64,000 nt of DNA, taken from contig CACVBU010000784.1 of NCBI GenBank assembly GCA_902728285.1, positions 1,002,463-1,066,462 on the forward strand, given 5' to 3'. The translations under genes were made by a program, and so were the position numbers. This document shows, one piece after another, positions 11,701 through 26,700 of the stretch; within the stretch, counting starts at the first letter, position 1, and every line of letters begins with the position of its first letter. This DNA is from Clytia hemisphaerica. Its lineage: Eukaryota; Cnidaria; Hydrozoa; Leptothecata; Clytiidae. The notes below the pieces were generated by a model, which was given only the letters and a program-made list of their open reading frames with translations, was not told where the DNA came from and made no database searches.

Positions 11701-14700
11701 AAGTAAGCCCATTCTGGAAAGCCCAACTATCCTGCTTTCCAAAAATGTTAAAATATTTTCCTCTATCAATGGTGACACAGTAGTCTTCTGCCTTAGAGTT
11801 GAAAAAATTCCAAAACGCAATTTTTCATATTTTTTAAAATTTCAAGTTCAGGTTAAAACAAAAGTGGGGAGAACATTTGCATACCATAATTTTCTGGCTT
11901 TTTGTTTCCACCTTTATAACTACAACTGCTAGCCAATCATACCTTTACTAGAAAAGGCAGAATTCATTTTTAGAAAACCTTGGTTTTCGAGAAAATTTTC
12001 ACGTAAATCAGATGCACGAGGCCCCTTGAGGTAATTTTTGTGGAAAATATCACTAAAAATGACTTTCCTATCATCAACTAGCATGGAAGCAATAGAAATA
12101 ACATAGTATATACACTTTAAAACTCTTTGCAGCCTTATGATAAGCCTTAACTTGGGTTTCGGTGACGGTCGATGACGGCCGACAAGCCTCCAGTCCTCAC
12201 CATTGATTACCGTTATACTAAAGAATGAGAGGGCAGAAACTTACCTCAAACACTGACTAAACTACAAACCAGCAATACATAACATTTCCAACCAATAAAA
12301 CAAACCATTTTCCACTAAATAAACATAAAAAGTTAGTTACAGCAGTCCATGTGCTCTTAATTTCCCAAAGAATATTTTGACTGACTGACTTCCCAGTTTG
12401 TTTTGACAGTTAAAATCGAAAGTGGGTGGTTTCAAACTATTGAAAATAGTTTGTTTACATTTTCTCTCCCTCATATAAGACATTTCCCGGGATTTAAAGG
12501 CGTCTTAAGGCGGTAGGGCGGCTTTTCTTAAAATCGCACGAAAAAGTATATTTACGGCCTCGGCTATCACTTAAAACGTAAATTTACGACCTCAGCGTGG
12601 TAAAGATTAAGACATTTTAAAGAATGCAAAATACTGTATTACTTCAAATAAACACCCCATTCTTTTAAACGCCTCTCCTTTGAGGTAGATTTTTAAAGAA
12701 GCCCCCCTCAATAAACACCCCCTTTGAATAAACTCTAGGAGCGATGTTTATTTGAAACAGGTAGCTATAAGGTAGTATAATATTAAAGAAAACTTAGACA
12801 TTCGTATTATGCTAATGATTGTATTCTTTTAGTATTCAAACTAATTATGGCTCGTTTCTAAATTCCTGAATTGACATATTTTTACTCAAATAATAATGAA
12901 AATGCAAATATGGTTCCAATTTAGATTATAAAAGGAGGCCCTCAATTCACCCAATGACAAATTTTTCAAGTTTCCAAAAATCAGAAAAAAAATCAGGAAA
13001 AATTGGGGAAACATTTGAAAATTGGGAAAATTGCACATAATCGAAGGGAAAAAGAGAAAAATTCATGTATTCACACAAAAATTCAGCAATCAAAAATGTA
13101 TTTTTGCGTTCACGCAAGTTTTTTCAATTTTCACACATTCACACAATCAAAAAAGTAAAAGAGCTCTTAAAGTGACCTTGGTTCTAAAATATTCAATAAA
13201 TGCCCCCTCAAATAAGCGCCCCTCCTAAAAATTTAAAAATTTAATAAACACCCGGGTTTTTATTTGAAGATATATAATTCATTGAACATAGGAAATTTTC
13301 GAATTTTTAAAATTTTTTCAGAGAATAGTAAATTTCTTTGAGCTAAGATTATGAAAAATTCTTTAAAAATATTCAATAAAGATAAAAATCATAATTTTAG
13401 TACCCAATAGAATTTTTCATATTTTGAGTCTGGATACCGCCTGTTTGATATTTTAGTGCCCAATGGTACCAAAAGAATTTTAAGGATATGCCACCCCTCC
13501 CCTGTACAGACTTGTAGTAACTACAGGAAAGGGGTTGTGTCTTGTGGATTTTCACATAGTAACTACTTAAAATAATGTAGTAAAAATTTGAGAAAGAAGT
13601 ACTTGAAAATTAAAAAAAAAAATTTTAGATATGGTTTTGAATTTTTCTTTCAGGATTTTCTTCAATTTCCAAGTTTTTGAATCCACCCTTACGGAACTTC
13701 CACGCGTTTTAAATGCATCGAATTTTTCATTGAAATTTGAGTTTAATTGCAATTTAAATGTAGTGAAATCTGGACCTGGACAAAAATGTTAAACGAATTT
13801 AAATCGCATTGCTAGAGTAAAAACTTTGCAAATAAAATGCATTATGGAATAGCATACAGTATGCACTTTAATTGCATTGAAATAACATTTGAAAAAATAG
13901 GATATATAATTCATTAGGATGTCATTTAAAATGCATTTAATTTTTTGATACTTCACAATTACAAATACATTTTTAACATGAAAAAGAGAATTGAGGAGAA
14001 TTATAAATACATTTTTAATGAACGGCGTTAAAATTAAAATGCAATTTAAATAGCGGACAAGATTTCAAATGAATTCAAATTTAAAATGCCTTTTCAATAT
14101 CCGAAATATTTCTTATAGGAAAGCTTTTTCATAAGAATTGAGAATTTGTAATGCATTATTTTTCTCTTTTCTTTGTAAGAATACCACTACCAATATTTGG
14201 GTCCTTATAGGGATTTTATCGGGAATTTTCTGATTATTTTCCGAGGTTTATCGATGCTTTTTAAGGGGTATACATTGTTGAGCTGTATTCCATGGGTTAT
14301 TGGCTAATATTCACTCAGATTAACTGCGTTTTGAGATACAGGATACAAGTCTAATCGTTTGAGTTACAAATGGACTTTTTTATTTAGTAGAATAAACAGA
14401 GGTTAAAGTTAAAATTTACAAAGAAAATTCTAATAAAAGATTAAAAATTAAAAAACTGAAAAATAAGATGGCGTCTTCGTCTTTTGTTTGGTATCGTGAT
14501 TTTAATCATCCTTCAATTGTGTGTCAGTATTCCGTCGGTATATTATGGTTTTACCTGAAAGTTAGAAAGAAAATAAATATTAATAGATAAATTTTGGAAA
14601 TAACATTGGAGTTGTTAAATTTAAGCCAAGAAGAGACTCTTCCTTAACATCATTTCTAAACATAGCTCATGGCCTGACGGACATGTGACTGACACAACTG

Positions 14701-17700
14701 ACAACTTGGCTTGTTAAAATAAAAGTTTTAAACATCAATTTTCTCAAATCTTTTGTGTTCTAATTGCTCGTAATTTAATCAAGCTAAACCGCCAATACAC
14801 AAAACAATTTAGCTAACTAATTTGCTACAATTATCAATGGAGCAGAGCAATTTACGCAAATTATTCGAAAAAAATAAATGTATTTTAAACGTATCTAAGA
14901 ATTTTAAACGTAAAAAAATTGTCACAAATTTTTACAATATTTTGATTAAGTTTCTTCTGCATTGAAGAATAAATCAAACATCAAAAACGATCTTTTTTTT
15001 GTGATAAAAACAAAATTTCTGTCCTTGTTATTGTAAACTAACTCAACTTACAAATCCATGGAAATACTGTGCTAGTCTCGTTTTTAAAAGTAAGACAGAA
15101 AATTTGACCCTAGATTTTCATTTTTTTGTCAGACAAAAAACTTATGATTAAAATCAGAAAAAAAGTTGCGCCATTTTTTTTTGAAATATTATGATATGTG
15201 ATAATAATAACATCAAAAACTTTTGTTCATAGTTTGCGGAAGAATTCATCCTACTTCAGGATCATGTGCTACTTGCAACTAAAAGCTAACATATTCTGTT
15301 ATCTTGCGCGTAGAGCTTCTAGAATGGCTGCTACGCGCTCGCTTTTCCAAGTATTTTTCGAATATTAAAAGTATTTGTTGTTAGACAAATATTCACTTTT
15401 TATCCGATAAAAAACTCATCGAAAGTTTATCTGGTTCAGAGAAAAAAATTTTCGTTATTAATCGTGATGGCGGCTGGGTCACTAAAATTTAAAAATTTTA
15501 AATGATTTCCCGACCCGCCCTGCATTGTGCACAAAAAGCTGTATTTGATTTTTTTAAAACTCGTGCACTGGTCGTGCTCTCAAAAAGACAGAACTCCTGA
15601 AAAGTACTTTCTGACATCATTTAATTTTGAAACCTACCATAATGAACTGTAATTTTTAACTCATGAAAAATAGCATATTCAATGAAATATAACATTATAT
15701 ATTATTTTCAGATCCATTTCCTGACACCCCTGTCTCAGTGACCCTGTTAAAGTTATTTAGCCAGTGAAGATAAAATGAGCTATGCCAATGGGAGTGGAAA
15801 ACCGCTTGTTTTTAAATGAGTGGGGATTTCAAATTCTAATGTTTACAGCTCAAAAATCCAGTGAGGATGGCCTCAGTGTCTCAGTGTTTTTTTCCGAGCG
15901 GCAATGAGAGCTCTTGTAGCTTTTCAATGGGGATGAAATTTAGTGAAATTTCAGGGTATTTTTATCACCGGGACCATTTTTTGGCGGCTTTTTCCAGTGA
16001 GGAGGGGTCCCACCGAGTCTGTTTCTAGGGGCTGTTTCCTCTAGCTTGTGAACAGCTGCGAGAGAGTTAATCAAGGAGGAGATTTAACAAAACATGATAA
16101 ACATGGATTAAAGATTTAAAATTGATGGCGAAATACTGTTCTGTCATCAGCGTGCCTTATTTTTGACGATTACGATCTTCATTGTAAGGGTGCATTCTTT
16201 TGTGGTAAATATGGTTTTAAGATTACAAAAACGCTGGGTCTTTCACTTCACCACGGAAAAGGTTAGCTTGAAATAGAATGTTACACTGAAAGAAAGAACA
16301 TGGGATTTCAATTAAGTTTCAAGAATTTTGGTAACATTTTATTTGAAAGCTTGCGAAAAATCTCCATTCTGCAATGAATTCAAATAGGTGAAAATGAAAA
16401 TTTTTGGTAATCCCTGTACCATTAATCATTCTATCTCTAAACCAAATAGACTGGCTATAGTTTTACTTAAAATATATTAGGTTGCATTTAGTCTCGTGAC
16501 TATTTACTCTGGTATTAATCTTTACAAATTTATCTTTTTACTTATTTTTTCATTTTAAAAAATTAGAAAAAAATGAATTTCAGCAAAAAAAATTAAAACA
16601 GCATGGAATGGAAAGTGCATTTTATTAGTAAAACTATTTGAACTGCATTTTATTTTATCAAATTCGTGACCAGGCGAACCCTAAAAATATTTTTGTTTCC
16701 GGTCCACCGGGTGACGAAAAAAACACTCACCCGGCCGGCCGCAAAAAATTTTTTTTTGCTAAATTTCGATCCCAAAACTCGATTTTTTAAAGCACTCGTA
16801 GAAGTTAAAATGATGGTCTTCTTTACCTTAAATCTGTAGTAACTTGACACCGCTACAGGCTTCGGCATAAGAAAAATTCACGTATGATCATCGCACGCCT
16901 AGATTTTGATTTACAGTGGTCTAGGCGTGCGATTATTCAAATACTTAATTTTCATCGTTTATATTTTCAATTGTGTTACAATATCTCTAAGAACTGGCAC
17001 TCTCTTTCATTTTGAATATTTATCTTCAATTGCTAAAGGCTCCAAACTGTGATTACGAAGTGAACTTTTTTGAGAAAAAAGTAGTGAGAAACATTTCCCC
17101 AATTTTTTAAATTCTCACTTTATGAATGTTTCTTTTTATTTTACTCACAAGACAACATGATTCCTTTTATAAAAACAAAGCTGTTTACTTACTGAAAAGT
17201 CCCCACTTTGTGCAGGGGGGGGTCGGTAGTAAAATCTCAGACATAATGACGTTTACTACGGTGGTGGTGTGACGAAAAATCGAAAAAAAATTTTACTACC
17301 CAGGGTAGTTAAATACTAAAATGGGTGGTATCTATGTGTTAAATGTTGAAAAAATTTTACTACCTGGGTAGTTAAAACTGGTAAAATTAGCAAATTTTAG
17401 CTATTTTTTGTAATTCTTTTAATTTTCTGGATGACTTTTCTTAAAAAATCTGAAAATTTTTATAATTTGAAAAAGTTTTCTGTTGGAAAGTTGTTTGCTG
17501 CAAACAAAAAATTCTCGAAATTTTTTGTCAATATAAAAAGACTTTAATTCTAAGGGAAAAACATTAATTTTTGCACTACGTGAAAAATGTGTCACAGAAA
17601 TAATCATTTTTTAGCTTTTTTTGCAAAATCAGTCCGAAAAGCAACCAAAAAATAGGTGGTCTCCATGACAAATTGTCCCAAAAGCTTTTTACTACCAGGG

Positions 17701-20700
17701 TAGTAAAATACCTCTTCCAAGAGTCTGGGTGGTGGTATGTAAAAATTCGTAAAAATCCTTTTACTACTCATATATGTCTGAGATTTTACTACCGACCCCC
17801 CCCTGCTTTGTGAATGTTTCTATTTATTTTACTCACAAATCAGCATGATTCTTCTATAAAAACCAAGTTGTATATGAAAAAAAACATTCTTAAAAGTTGA
17901 GTTGCAAGCAAGAATTAACAAAAACAATGCAGGGTTTAGTTTGAGATGAATAAAATTTCATTTCTATAACAATGATCAGGATAAAACCTTCATTCCAAGT
18001 GATTTCTAGGTGTGTATTTTACAGTAGAATATAAAATATCACGTGCGATAAATCACACGCCTCAAAGACTGATTCACGAAAGTTTTCCAAACAAACAAAC
18101 TAACCCGAACCCTAACGATGATGTACGAGAAAAAAAATGCGGCCGGGTGACGACGAAATAAATTTTCACCCGGCCGGTGGACCGGAAACAAAAAACTTTT
18201 TCGGATTCGCCCCATATCGAAAAATTTAGTTTCAATACGTTTAAAAATCGAATGGAAAGTGCATTTTATTTGTAAAACTATTTGAACTGCATTTTACTTT
18301 ATCGAATTCATGACCATATCGAAAAATTTAGTTTCAATGCGTTTAAAAAATCAGACCCCTTTCATAATTTTTCAGCTTGTTTTGATTTTCTCGCTTAGTC
18401 TTCTTTTCTGTATGGTCTTTTTTAACAAAATCTGGAATAAAAGAGACAGAATTCGGAGGCAAAGTTGGAGGCATATTGCCTCTATCATCCAAATTTGTAA
18501 TATATTTTATTTAGGCTAAACAAGGTAATCCAAAACATATGGACATCACATGAAAGGGGTCTCGAATGGAAAGTGCATTTTATTTTTAAAAATATTTGAA
18601 CTGTATTTTTTTTGTCAATTCATCAGCATATCGAAAAATTTAGTTTGAATGCGTTTATAAAATCGAATAAAAAATGCATTTTATTTTTGAGAGCATCTGA
18701 ATTGCATTTTATTTTAGTGAATCCGTGGTTCACATCAAAAATATAATTTTACTACGTTTAAAAAATTAATGGAAAATGAATTCAATTGAAACAACATTTG
18801 AATTGTATTTTCTTTGCTCAAGTTCAATGTAATCTTTTATTATACATTTATATGTAATTTAAAGTCTAGAATTTAAATACATTTTGATACCCAATGAATT
18901 AGAAATTCATCAAAGTTTTGAACCTAGAATTTTATTCTATTTTAATGCATTTTATATTCGTTTTCAATGGAATACGAGCATTTAGTTTCCGTAAGGGCAC
19001 CCAATCAAACCCTTTTTTTGGCATTAGCTAATTCAATGAAATATTGTCTTGAAAGCTTTAAATTGGAAAAAACTTTCACAAATTGTTATTTTGTCTTTTT
19101 GTAAAAATTTGATACTTTCAAAAAAGTTATTATTTGTGTTTTAGGTAAACTCTACAACATTGGAGGGTATAAGCAACTCTTACAATCCATGGAATCGATT
19201 GCTCAAAAGATTATCACTCCTGGAGTGGTCTTGAACTTTGCCATGCATGGACCTGATGATATGATTCAAGAAGGTAGAGCTTTTAATGTAAATGTATAAT
19301 AGCTCTAAGCTAAAAATATGAGTAAACCTTGTCTCTTTCAAATTCAAAAGTTTATATTGACAGTGTTTGTTCCGGTTTTCTCAGAATCTCTATTGGACTG
19401 TTCCATTAAAAATCCTTACAAGGGGGTGGACAAACCTTTTCAAGTAAAAAAAAGTCTTCAAAATGCATGGATGCCCCCTGGAAAATGGCAAAATTTGCAA
19501 AGAAACCCTTGGAAAAACTCTTTAATTGAACATGAGGGTGGACAAAGCAAAACCAGTTTTTACCCTCTAAAATTTTAGAATAACTTTTTACTCCCTGGAA
19601 AAATAAAAAACCACTCCTTTAGACCCCTGGAAATTTTTCTCAGATTACCACCTGGAAATGTTCGCTCATCCCCCCCTCCTGTATATCCATAAAATGGAAT
19701 GGTCCATTTAAACATTGTACACTTTTTGAAACTGTTTGAAACACACAGTTTGACCTGACATCAATTCTTGCACCCTGTTAATATTTTTGTTAGGAATTTA
19801 CAGCAGCAAAGTTTTTGTCATCTTGCATTATTAAACCCAACCAGCATTAAAACAATAACATGTTGACGCATAATTAATTGTGTGTGTAAATATTTTCTTG
19901 ACATTATTTTGAATACTCCATAGTATTCAGCATGACACAGTGATTAAGAAAAATCTATACGATCTAAACAAATGTATGTTGAATGGTGAAAAAGAATGCG
20001 GCTATTATATTTTTATTTTTACAATTTAAATATCTGTAGATGTACAAGATCACATGAAATGCGATGAAAACGTTTACCTTGGCATCAATGAGTTGAAAGA
20101 TGGGAATCATATCAACGGAAAAATCTCACGCACAGGTGTTAGTGATAAGCAACTAACATCTCTGTTTACAGATCAATCAAATTTTTACAACCAACAGCAT
20201 GGTGGAATGAATGGCTTTGTCAATGGACAAGGAATACTTCCAACACCACCAAGCATCAATAACAAAAACTTCATCAAAAATCCAAATATTATTAATGGAG
20301 ATATTGAGATGAATCAACCGCTCAAAACTGAGGGCCTTAGTACAAGGTATATTGCAACCCTTTGAATTTCTAAGACAACATCAATCAACCCTTCTGCATC
20401 TTCCTATTTTAAGTAGGGGTAGAGTCTTTGGGGGGAGCATCGTAGCCCCCTTAAAATCTCCAGCTTGACATGTGCTATTTTTTATCAGTGGGTTGATGGA
20501 TTGGTAATTGCAGATGATTTGCAAAATTTTGGCACAGCCAGCTGTCTGGTATGGTCTGGTTTGTATTTTACAGACTAGAATACAAAATTTGGGTAAAATC
20601 ATCGTTTGACCAATCGGCTCGTTCAACTTGGCTGAAACATTTTCTTGAAGGCTGATTTATTAATAAAAGGAATAGTAACAAGAAAAATTTGGTATCCTTG

Positions 20701-23700
20701 AAATTTTTACCAGTGATGGCTATTGTGTATTGACCATTTAAGACAGATAGGGTGTGACAGTTCAGTCACTTGCGCAGTTGGCAAATTACTGACACAAGTT
20801 GAAATTTCAAAAGTACAGTAATCTATGATTACCCATGTTGCACGAAGGGTTAAGGGAAAAAGTCGTGTTTTATTTGTTAACGGATTATTATTATTATCCA
20901 TTTAGGCATTTTAGTTTAAACATAAAATAACTGTTCACTAAACCTTTAAAAAGTCAATGGTTGAACTTGGTTTTAAAATTGCATTGTATTAAATTTCAGT
21001 GAAAATTTGATTCCTGAAACTCCTATTCGTGGAGGCGAAGAACCTGAAAATGTGTTTTCACCATCATCTGTGGCACAAACAACCGCTTGGCACAACCAAC
21101 ATCGATTGATTTATGTTCGAAAAGGCAAAGGAAGTGTTTGTCATTGGCCCATCCCTGAATCGTTTTGGCCAGACCCAGCTGCAACTCGAATAGTAAGTAA
21201 ATACATATCAATATTGTTTGCATCACAAAACTCTCTATGATTCAGGAAGATATATACCTTATTGAAACTAATTTTTTGCGGGAATTAATTTTAGCGCTTT
21301 TGGCAAAGGCGCGAAAATTTGAACCTGCAAAATACAATTTTTTCCAATTTTATCGAAAAATTTGAAAAATCACTAGGAAAATGAAAAAAAATTTGTTTGG
21401 AAAAGGGCAAAACCGTAAAAATTAAAATCCGCGAAATGCAATTTTTCAGATTTTTTTTTCAATCGCGAATATTAGTTCCCACAAAAATTAGTTTCAATAA
21501 GGTATTATTTATTTATTATTGTGTTATAATATTATTATTTAGGAAGATTTATGTTGTGTTGAGAATTTAGAGGGAGGAGTAGTATTTTTTTACTAAAGGA
21601 TGATGATTTCTGAGTTTTGGTTAAGTATGTAAATTGTAATTGTAATATTCAAGGGATGGGTGTTTGTTACAGTGTGTTTGTTCTTTGCATGAGGTAGTTA
21701 CAGAAACTTCTCCTGTACACAAGAACATTTTCTGTATTAAATTGTAATTTTTTTAACTCAATGGATACATCAACGAAGTAGCTAGTCTGAAATTCATTAT
21801 TACTATGTTAATTTTTCAGCCTGCACGAAATAGCCACCCAATCGTAAAATTTGTTTGTAAGCCAGTGGACGCAGTGGTTGGGAATTTATCGTACAATTTA
21901 CCGTTTGATAAGTATGAACTTGAACCTTCACCGCTTACTCAGAATATTCTTGAGAGAAGGATGGCAAACACTGCTTGGCAGGTGAGATTCTGGTTTGATA
22001 GGTTATATTTGCTTTCCTACTTTCTTGTAGAGAAACTGCAAATACTTTATAATACTTCTTAAAGTTGGATTTGGACGGAATAGCTTTGGAATTAATTTCT
22101 GATACTTAAAATTGACATTTTGATAAAAAATTTAAGGTCTTAAACTACCAGGTTTGGAATTCGAACAATATTCTAGTCTTTTTTTTTATTGTGATTTATT
22201 TTGATAACCATCAAATATTTATGAAATGTATTTCTCTTTTATCCACACAGACCTTCATCAGTGGAAGCTCGCCAGACTCCGAAATTGGATACCCATTTGG
22301 ATATTTGAAAGCATCGACTAATTTTCAAACAGTCAACCTTTTCGTTTTACCCTACAACTATCCTGTTATTTTACCACTTTTAGGTAAGAATTTTTCAAAG
22401 TTCATTGTCGAGGTTTTCTTTAGTTTTCTAGAAAGTTTTAGTTACAAGGCTCAAACTCAAATTTGGCAATTATAAACTCTCTTTTTCCATTTCTAGATGA
22501 CTTATTTCAAGTTCACAAATGTAAACCAAGTGTATCATGGAAGCAATGTTTTCAGGAATACCTTCAAACGGTGCCATCCTACTACTATGATGTAAGCATT
22601 ATAAAATTTGATTTGAAATTCTTAAAAATCATGACCTACCTGAACTGAAGAAAGAATGAATTAAGTACTTGTGCTGTGATGTCTGTTATGATATGGGATA
22701 TTTGTCAAGGGAAGATTTGTGTATAATGTATATTAAGTATAACTAATAGGCTCACTTACTAAAAATTACATCATTTGCTTTTCAGCCACTAAGACATGCA
22801 CTGAACTCAATGAAGGCGCCCACCAACCTCATACCTGATCACATGGCTGGTGCATTGAGTTACAGTGTCAGTACTTACTTGAAGAAACTGAAACACGAGT
22901 CAAAAGCAAGAGCTGATCGCTATTTACAACAGAAGAAAGATCAAGATAATGTGCCGCCCGCTGAAATCCCAAGGTTTGTATCGGTTGTGTCAGAAATCAG
23001 TTTTAGAGTCATTTTTTTCTCCGTCATCTTTAAGCAATCAGTTTTTAAGCTCAGATTTTCAGTTTACACAGACAAATGGTTGACCTGCTTTTGTTACTTG
23101 TGTCCAGGTTGTTCAATAGGTACAGACCCCTCAATTAAATATAATTATCGGTTTGATTCTTGATCTTCGTCTACCAATCATATGAGTAGCTTGTATTGGT
23201 AAATTGATCTAAGCTGTGATTGGATATGGTTCGATCCCATAGACTGATGGATTCAATGTTTTACTTAGATAGCCCAGCAACCTCTAGGTCTAATAGTCAC
23301 CAGATTAGTATACTTACTTTACTTACCGGCTTACTTGAACTGCTCTGTTTTGTAAAATCATTGAAAACATACCTTTTAAATCTGTTTAAATTTCTTTTAG
23401 GGTTCCTCAACTAAATGATGGAAAACTACGGGACTTTAAAGAATTACTTATTCACAAGTCTTCATCGAGGAGGAAAGGAAAATCCTCGAAAACGTAAGTT
23501 CATGCTACAGCCCTTTCGCAGCGTATGTCACTGTTATGAAAACGGACAGCCTAAGAAATTCTGTGCGAAAATTGGTTGACTCTTTTGTTGACTTCATGTT
23601 TCACTTGGTCAGGTTGCATTGAAGCTAAATGTTATGTAAAACGAATCATCAGTATCTGTGACTAAATATTGTGGCAAGAATTCCCTTCCTCCCTAGTATC

Positions 23701-26700
23701 AATGTTGATGGGTGGAAAGGCCGCTATCATGCTTAGAAAAAGCTCACATCAACACTGATATTAGGGGAAGGGATTTCTCAAGAAATTGCCACATGTTTTG
23801 TCACTGATTGTAGATAGAAAAACCTTTCCACACTTGTATCTTATTGTTTTTAATATTTTAACCTGTTTTCAATTTATCTTTATATCAAAGGAATTCTGGC
23901 GACTCCAAACCATTCGACAAACGAAAGATCCCGAAAGTGCTAGCACAGGTGTGTGACTTTACTCTAATGACTTTACTCAGTCAATATAGAACCATATGGT
24001 CCAATCTACATTTGAAAAATTTCTTGGATGGATATTCACAGGATATAAAGAGATCATCTTTCGTATTTTTTCTGGAAAATTATTCGAATTTTGATACATT
24101 CCTTTAATATTGATGTGTTTTGTTTTACAGAAATTGACAATCGAAACGTTTCGGAATCCCTTCGTCATACCGTACGGTGATATTATCGATCACGTCAATC
24201 GAATGCGTCTTCAATTCTTTCATATGTCTGCTACATCTTCTGCGACTAGCGATAAAACACTTGCCGATGAAGGTATTGATTGATATGCTTATTCTCCATC
24301 TTTCTTCAAAATTGAAAAGGGGTATTTGCTTTTTCCCCAAAAAAAGAATGGCATTGTGTCAATTTGCCGATGTTGTATTAGCAAACGTTTGTAGATTTTT
24401 CTGGAGAAAACTTCTCAAGAAAAGGGACAGTTTATTATCCATCCACTCAGTTGCATGGTTTGAAGACTATGTTTCTCAATCAATGGTTAAAATATTAATG
24501 TATTCATAAACCTGGCGTATCTCATAGTATTAAAATAACTATTTTCAGAACAACGACACGACGTTGCGATCACGGCAATGGGTAACTTTCAAGACCATCT
24601 GCAACAGAATAAGTCTTTACGAGAAGTGGATCCGAGTCAAATTCGTGTTCACACTTTCGGAAATCCCTTTAAACTAAAACAACAAGAACAGGTGAGTAAA
24701 AAGAGTCCACTGTCTTAACAGTTACCCAGAGGGAGGGGGCACTCGTATGGTGCAATCAATGAATTATGTTAGATGTCTTCGCCATGTCTTCGTTCAATAC
24801 AACGGCTTCGGAATATTTGGTGTATTTTGCCATGATTTCTTGTGAAATGGCCTATTTTTGACTTCTTGAATATCGAAGATGTCTGAATATTATAAATTTT
24901 GAGGAACAACCAATATCACTGAGGCGAACATCATGAATTCTCGATTTCTCGATTTATTGAATTCCAGAAGGAAAAAGATTTACATAGGGAAGAGTAGTTT
25001 TTTCTTCGATTTCAGTATTCATATTCTCTCGTTCGTCTGAAGCTTAGATGGTCTTTTGGATGTAATGTTTTTTCACAACGTAAACAGCACTTAGTCTATT
25101 CATTATATTATTGTTTAATATATTATCTTTCTCTACCACAGGCTAATCAAGCCGTCATAGCCGTCGACGAGGCAGACGTCAATGAAAACATGCCACTCGG
25201 AGCGAACGCCAATCAACGGAAACGGAGTGGTGATATTATGGCTTCTCTGCAAAAAGGAAAACGAAAACGTAGCGAAACGCCTCCGCCCAGTCGTAAACCG
25301 ATCGGGCGACCGAACGTACCGCCCCCGAAACCGATCTTGAGTAATAATACGAAAGAGGAAACTGAAAAACTTCTACGGTTGTTACCCGACCATAAGGGTG
25401 TTTTAAAAGATGTGACAGGTTCTTTAGATAAGAATTCCCTTGAGAACAGTGACAAAGATAAACATTCGAGTAATGTGACGGTCAGTAAGCAATTGCGTAA
25501 ATTACAGCAAATACATCGGAATAAGAAGGGCGTGGCTGTAGACCTCACCAATGATAATAACACGGACGATATTGAGCATCTAGATTCTCACTCGCCCATA
25601 CTTTCAATACTAAGGACCTCTCTGGAAGAATCGGATGAGCGAGACAATGACGAAGTCTCACAAATCAACGAACGTTCTGTTATTTACGACGATGATAATA
25701 GTAATGATAGTACAAGCACCACACGAACTACGCCTTCTGTGGCGGCAACGCCCCTCTCCGCCATTCTTTCGCCCTTGCTTATGGAGGACATGTTTCGCAA
25801 TAAATCGAATGAACAATTGAAAACTATATATCAAGAATTACATACACGTAAAGTCGTACAAATTCGTCAATCAATATGGCAAGCTATAAGAGGACGCAAA
25901 AGTAAGTTAGCTTCATTTTATTGGTTATTAGGTCAAAAACTACGCGACCCTTCACCTAGTCTTTTGTGCCAGACTAAGTATTCCCGTATCTAAATTGATT
26001 GGCATAGAAAGGCTAACGAACGCTAAACACGAAATAGGCAGAGTATAGAATATGCTTGTCAGTGCTAGCTGAATAACTCTGTATTGGCATGTTTAGCGAC
26101 CGTATGTCGCAAAAATAGACAACTGTTTTTCAAATCCCATTGTTTTGGGTGAACAGTTTCTATCAACAAAGTAATAACTATTGTAATGTAAGATGAGCCT
26201 TCAGTGGTGTGAGAGTTATTGATAAGGATTGAGTAGGTTGTATTGCTCTATCTATCTGCTTTTCCTTTGTTTATTTTCTTAACAAATCTGTTGTCCTACT
26301 TATTTACTCGAGCAACAAAAGGGTCTTAGTAAAAAGGCAAAATATGGGATATCAATGGAGGATGTTATATTGTAAGACATTTATATTGATAAAGCTTTGT
26401 GTTGTGAGGTACTCTTTGGATTTCCCAATAATAATCTTTTAACAATTTGATGATATGGTGGTGTTTGTTATTTGGGGAAAAAAGGTTTTCAGCTATTGTT
26501 TGTTGGGTATTGTTTCCCTGGTTGTCCTCATTCGATAGTCACAAAAATCCATTATGTTTCTTTCTAGAATTTTCAGTGATCGAAGACATGGTCAAGCGCT
26601 TAAATGTTTCCATGGAAACCAAGTATTTATTCGTCATGAACTTAATATATGAAGCTGATAGGTTTCAACACGTCGAACTGGAGAATGACTTGAAGACGCT

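Larger units (their letters stand above)
11375..19144. other. INTS6 intron 5 (7.8 kb), filled with nested repeats
   Basis: The first part (11375-13670) is AT-rich, with AATAAACACCCC-type repeats at 12643-12760 and 13190-13265. From about 13680 to 19000 it is bounded by inverted words CCCTTACGGAA and TTCCGTAAGGG. It contains many copies of AATGCATTTTATT-like sequence, an inner inverted pair (16674-16743 with 18138-18211) and the G-run element at 17213-17805. A hairpin of ATCGCACGCCTAGA with its complement lies at 16885-16934. No exon is needed here: the phases of exons 5 and 6 join directly. Confidence 0.75.

Noticed and set aside
24177..24509. 110-codon plus-strand open frame
   Set aside because: A shadow of INTS6 exon 15 in another frame running into intron 15.
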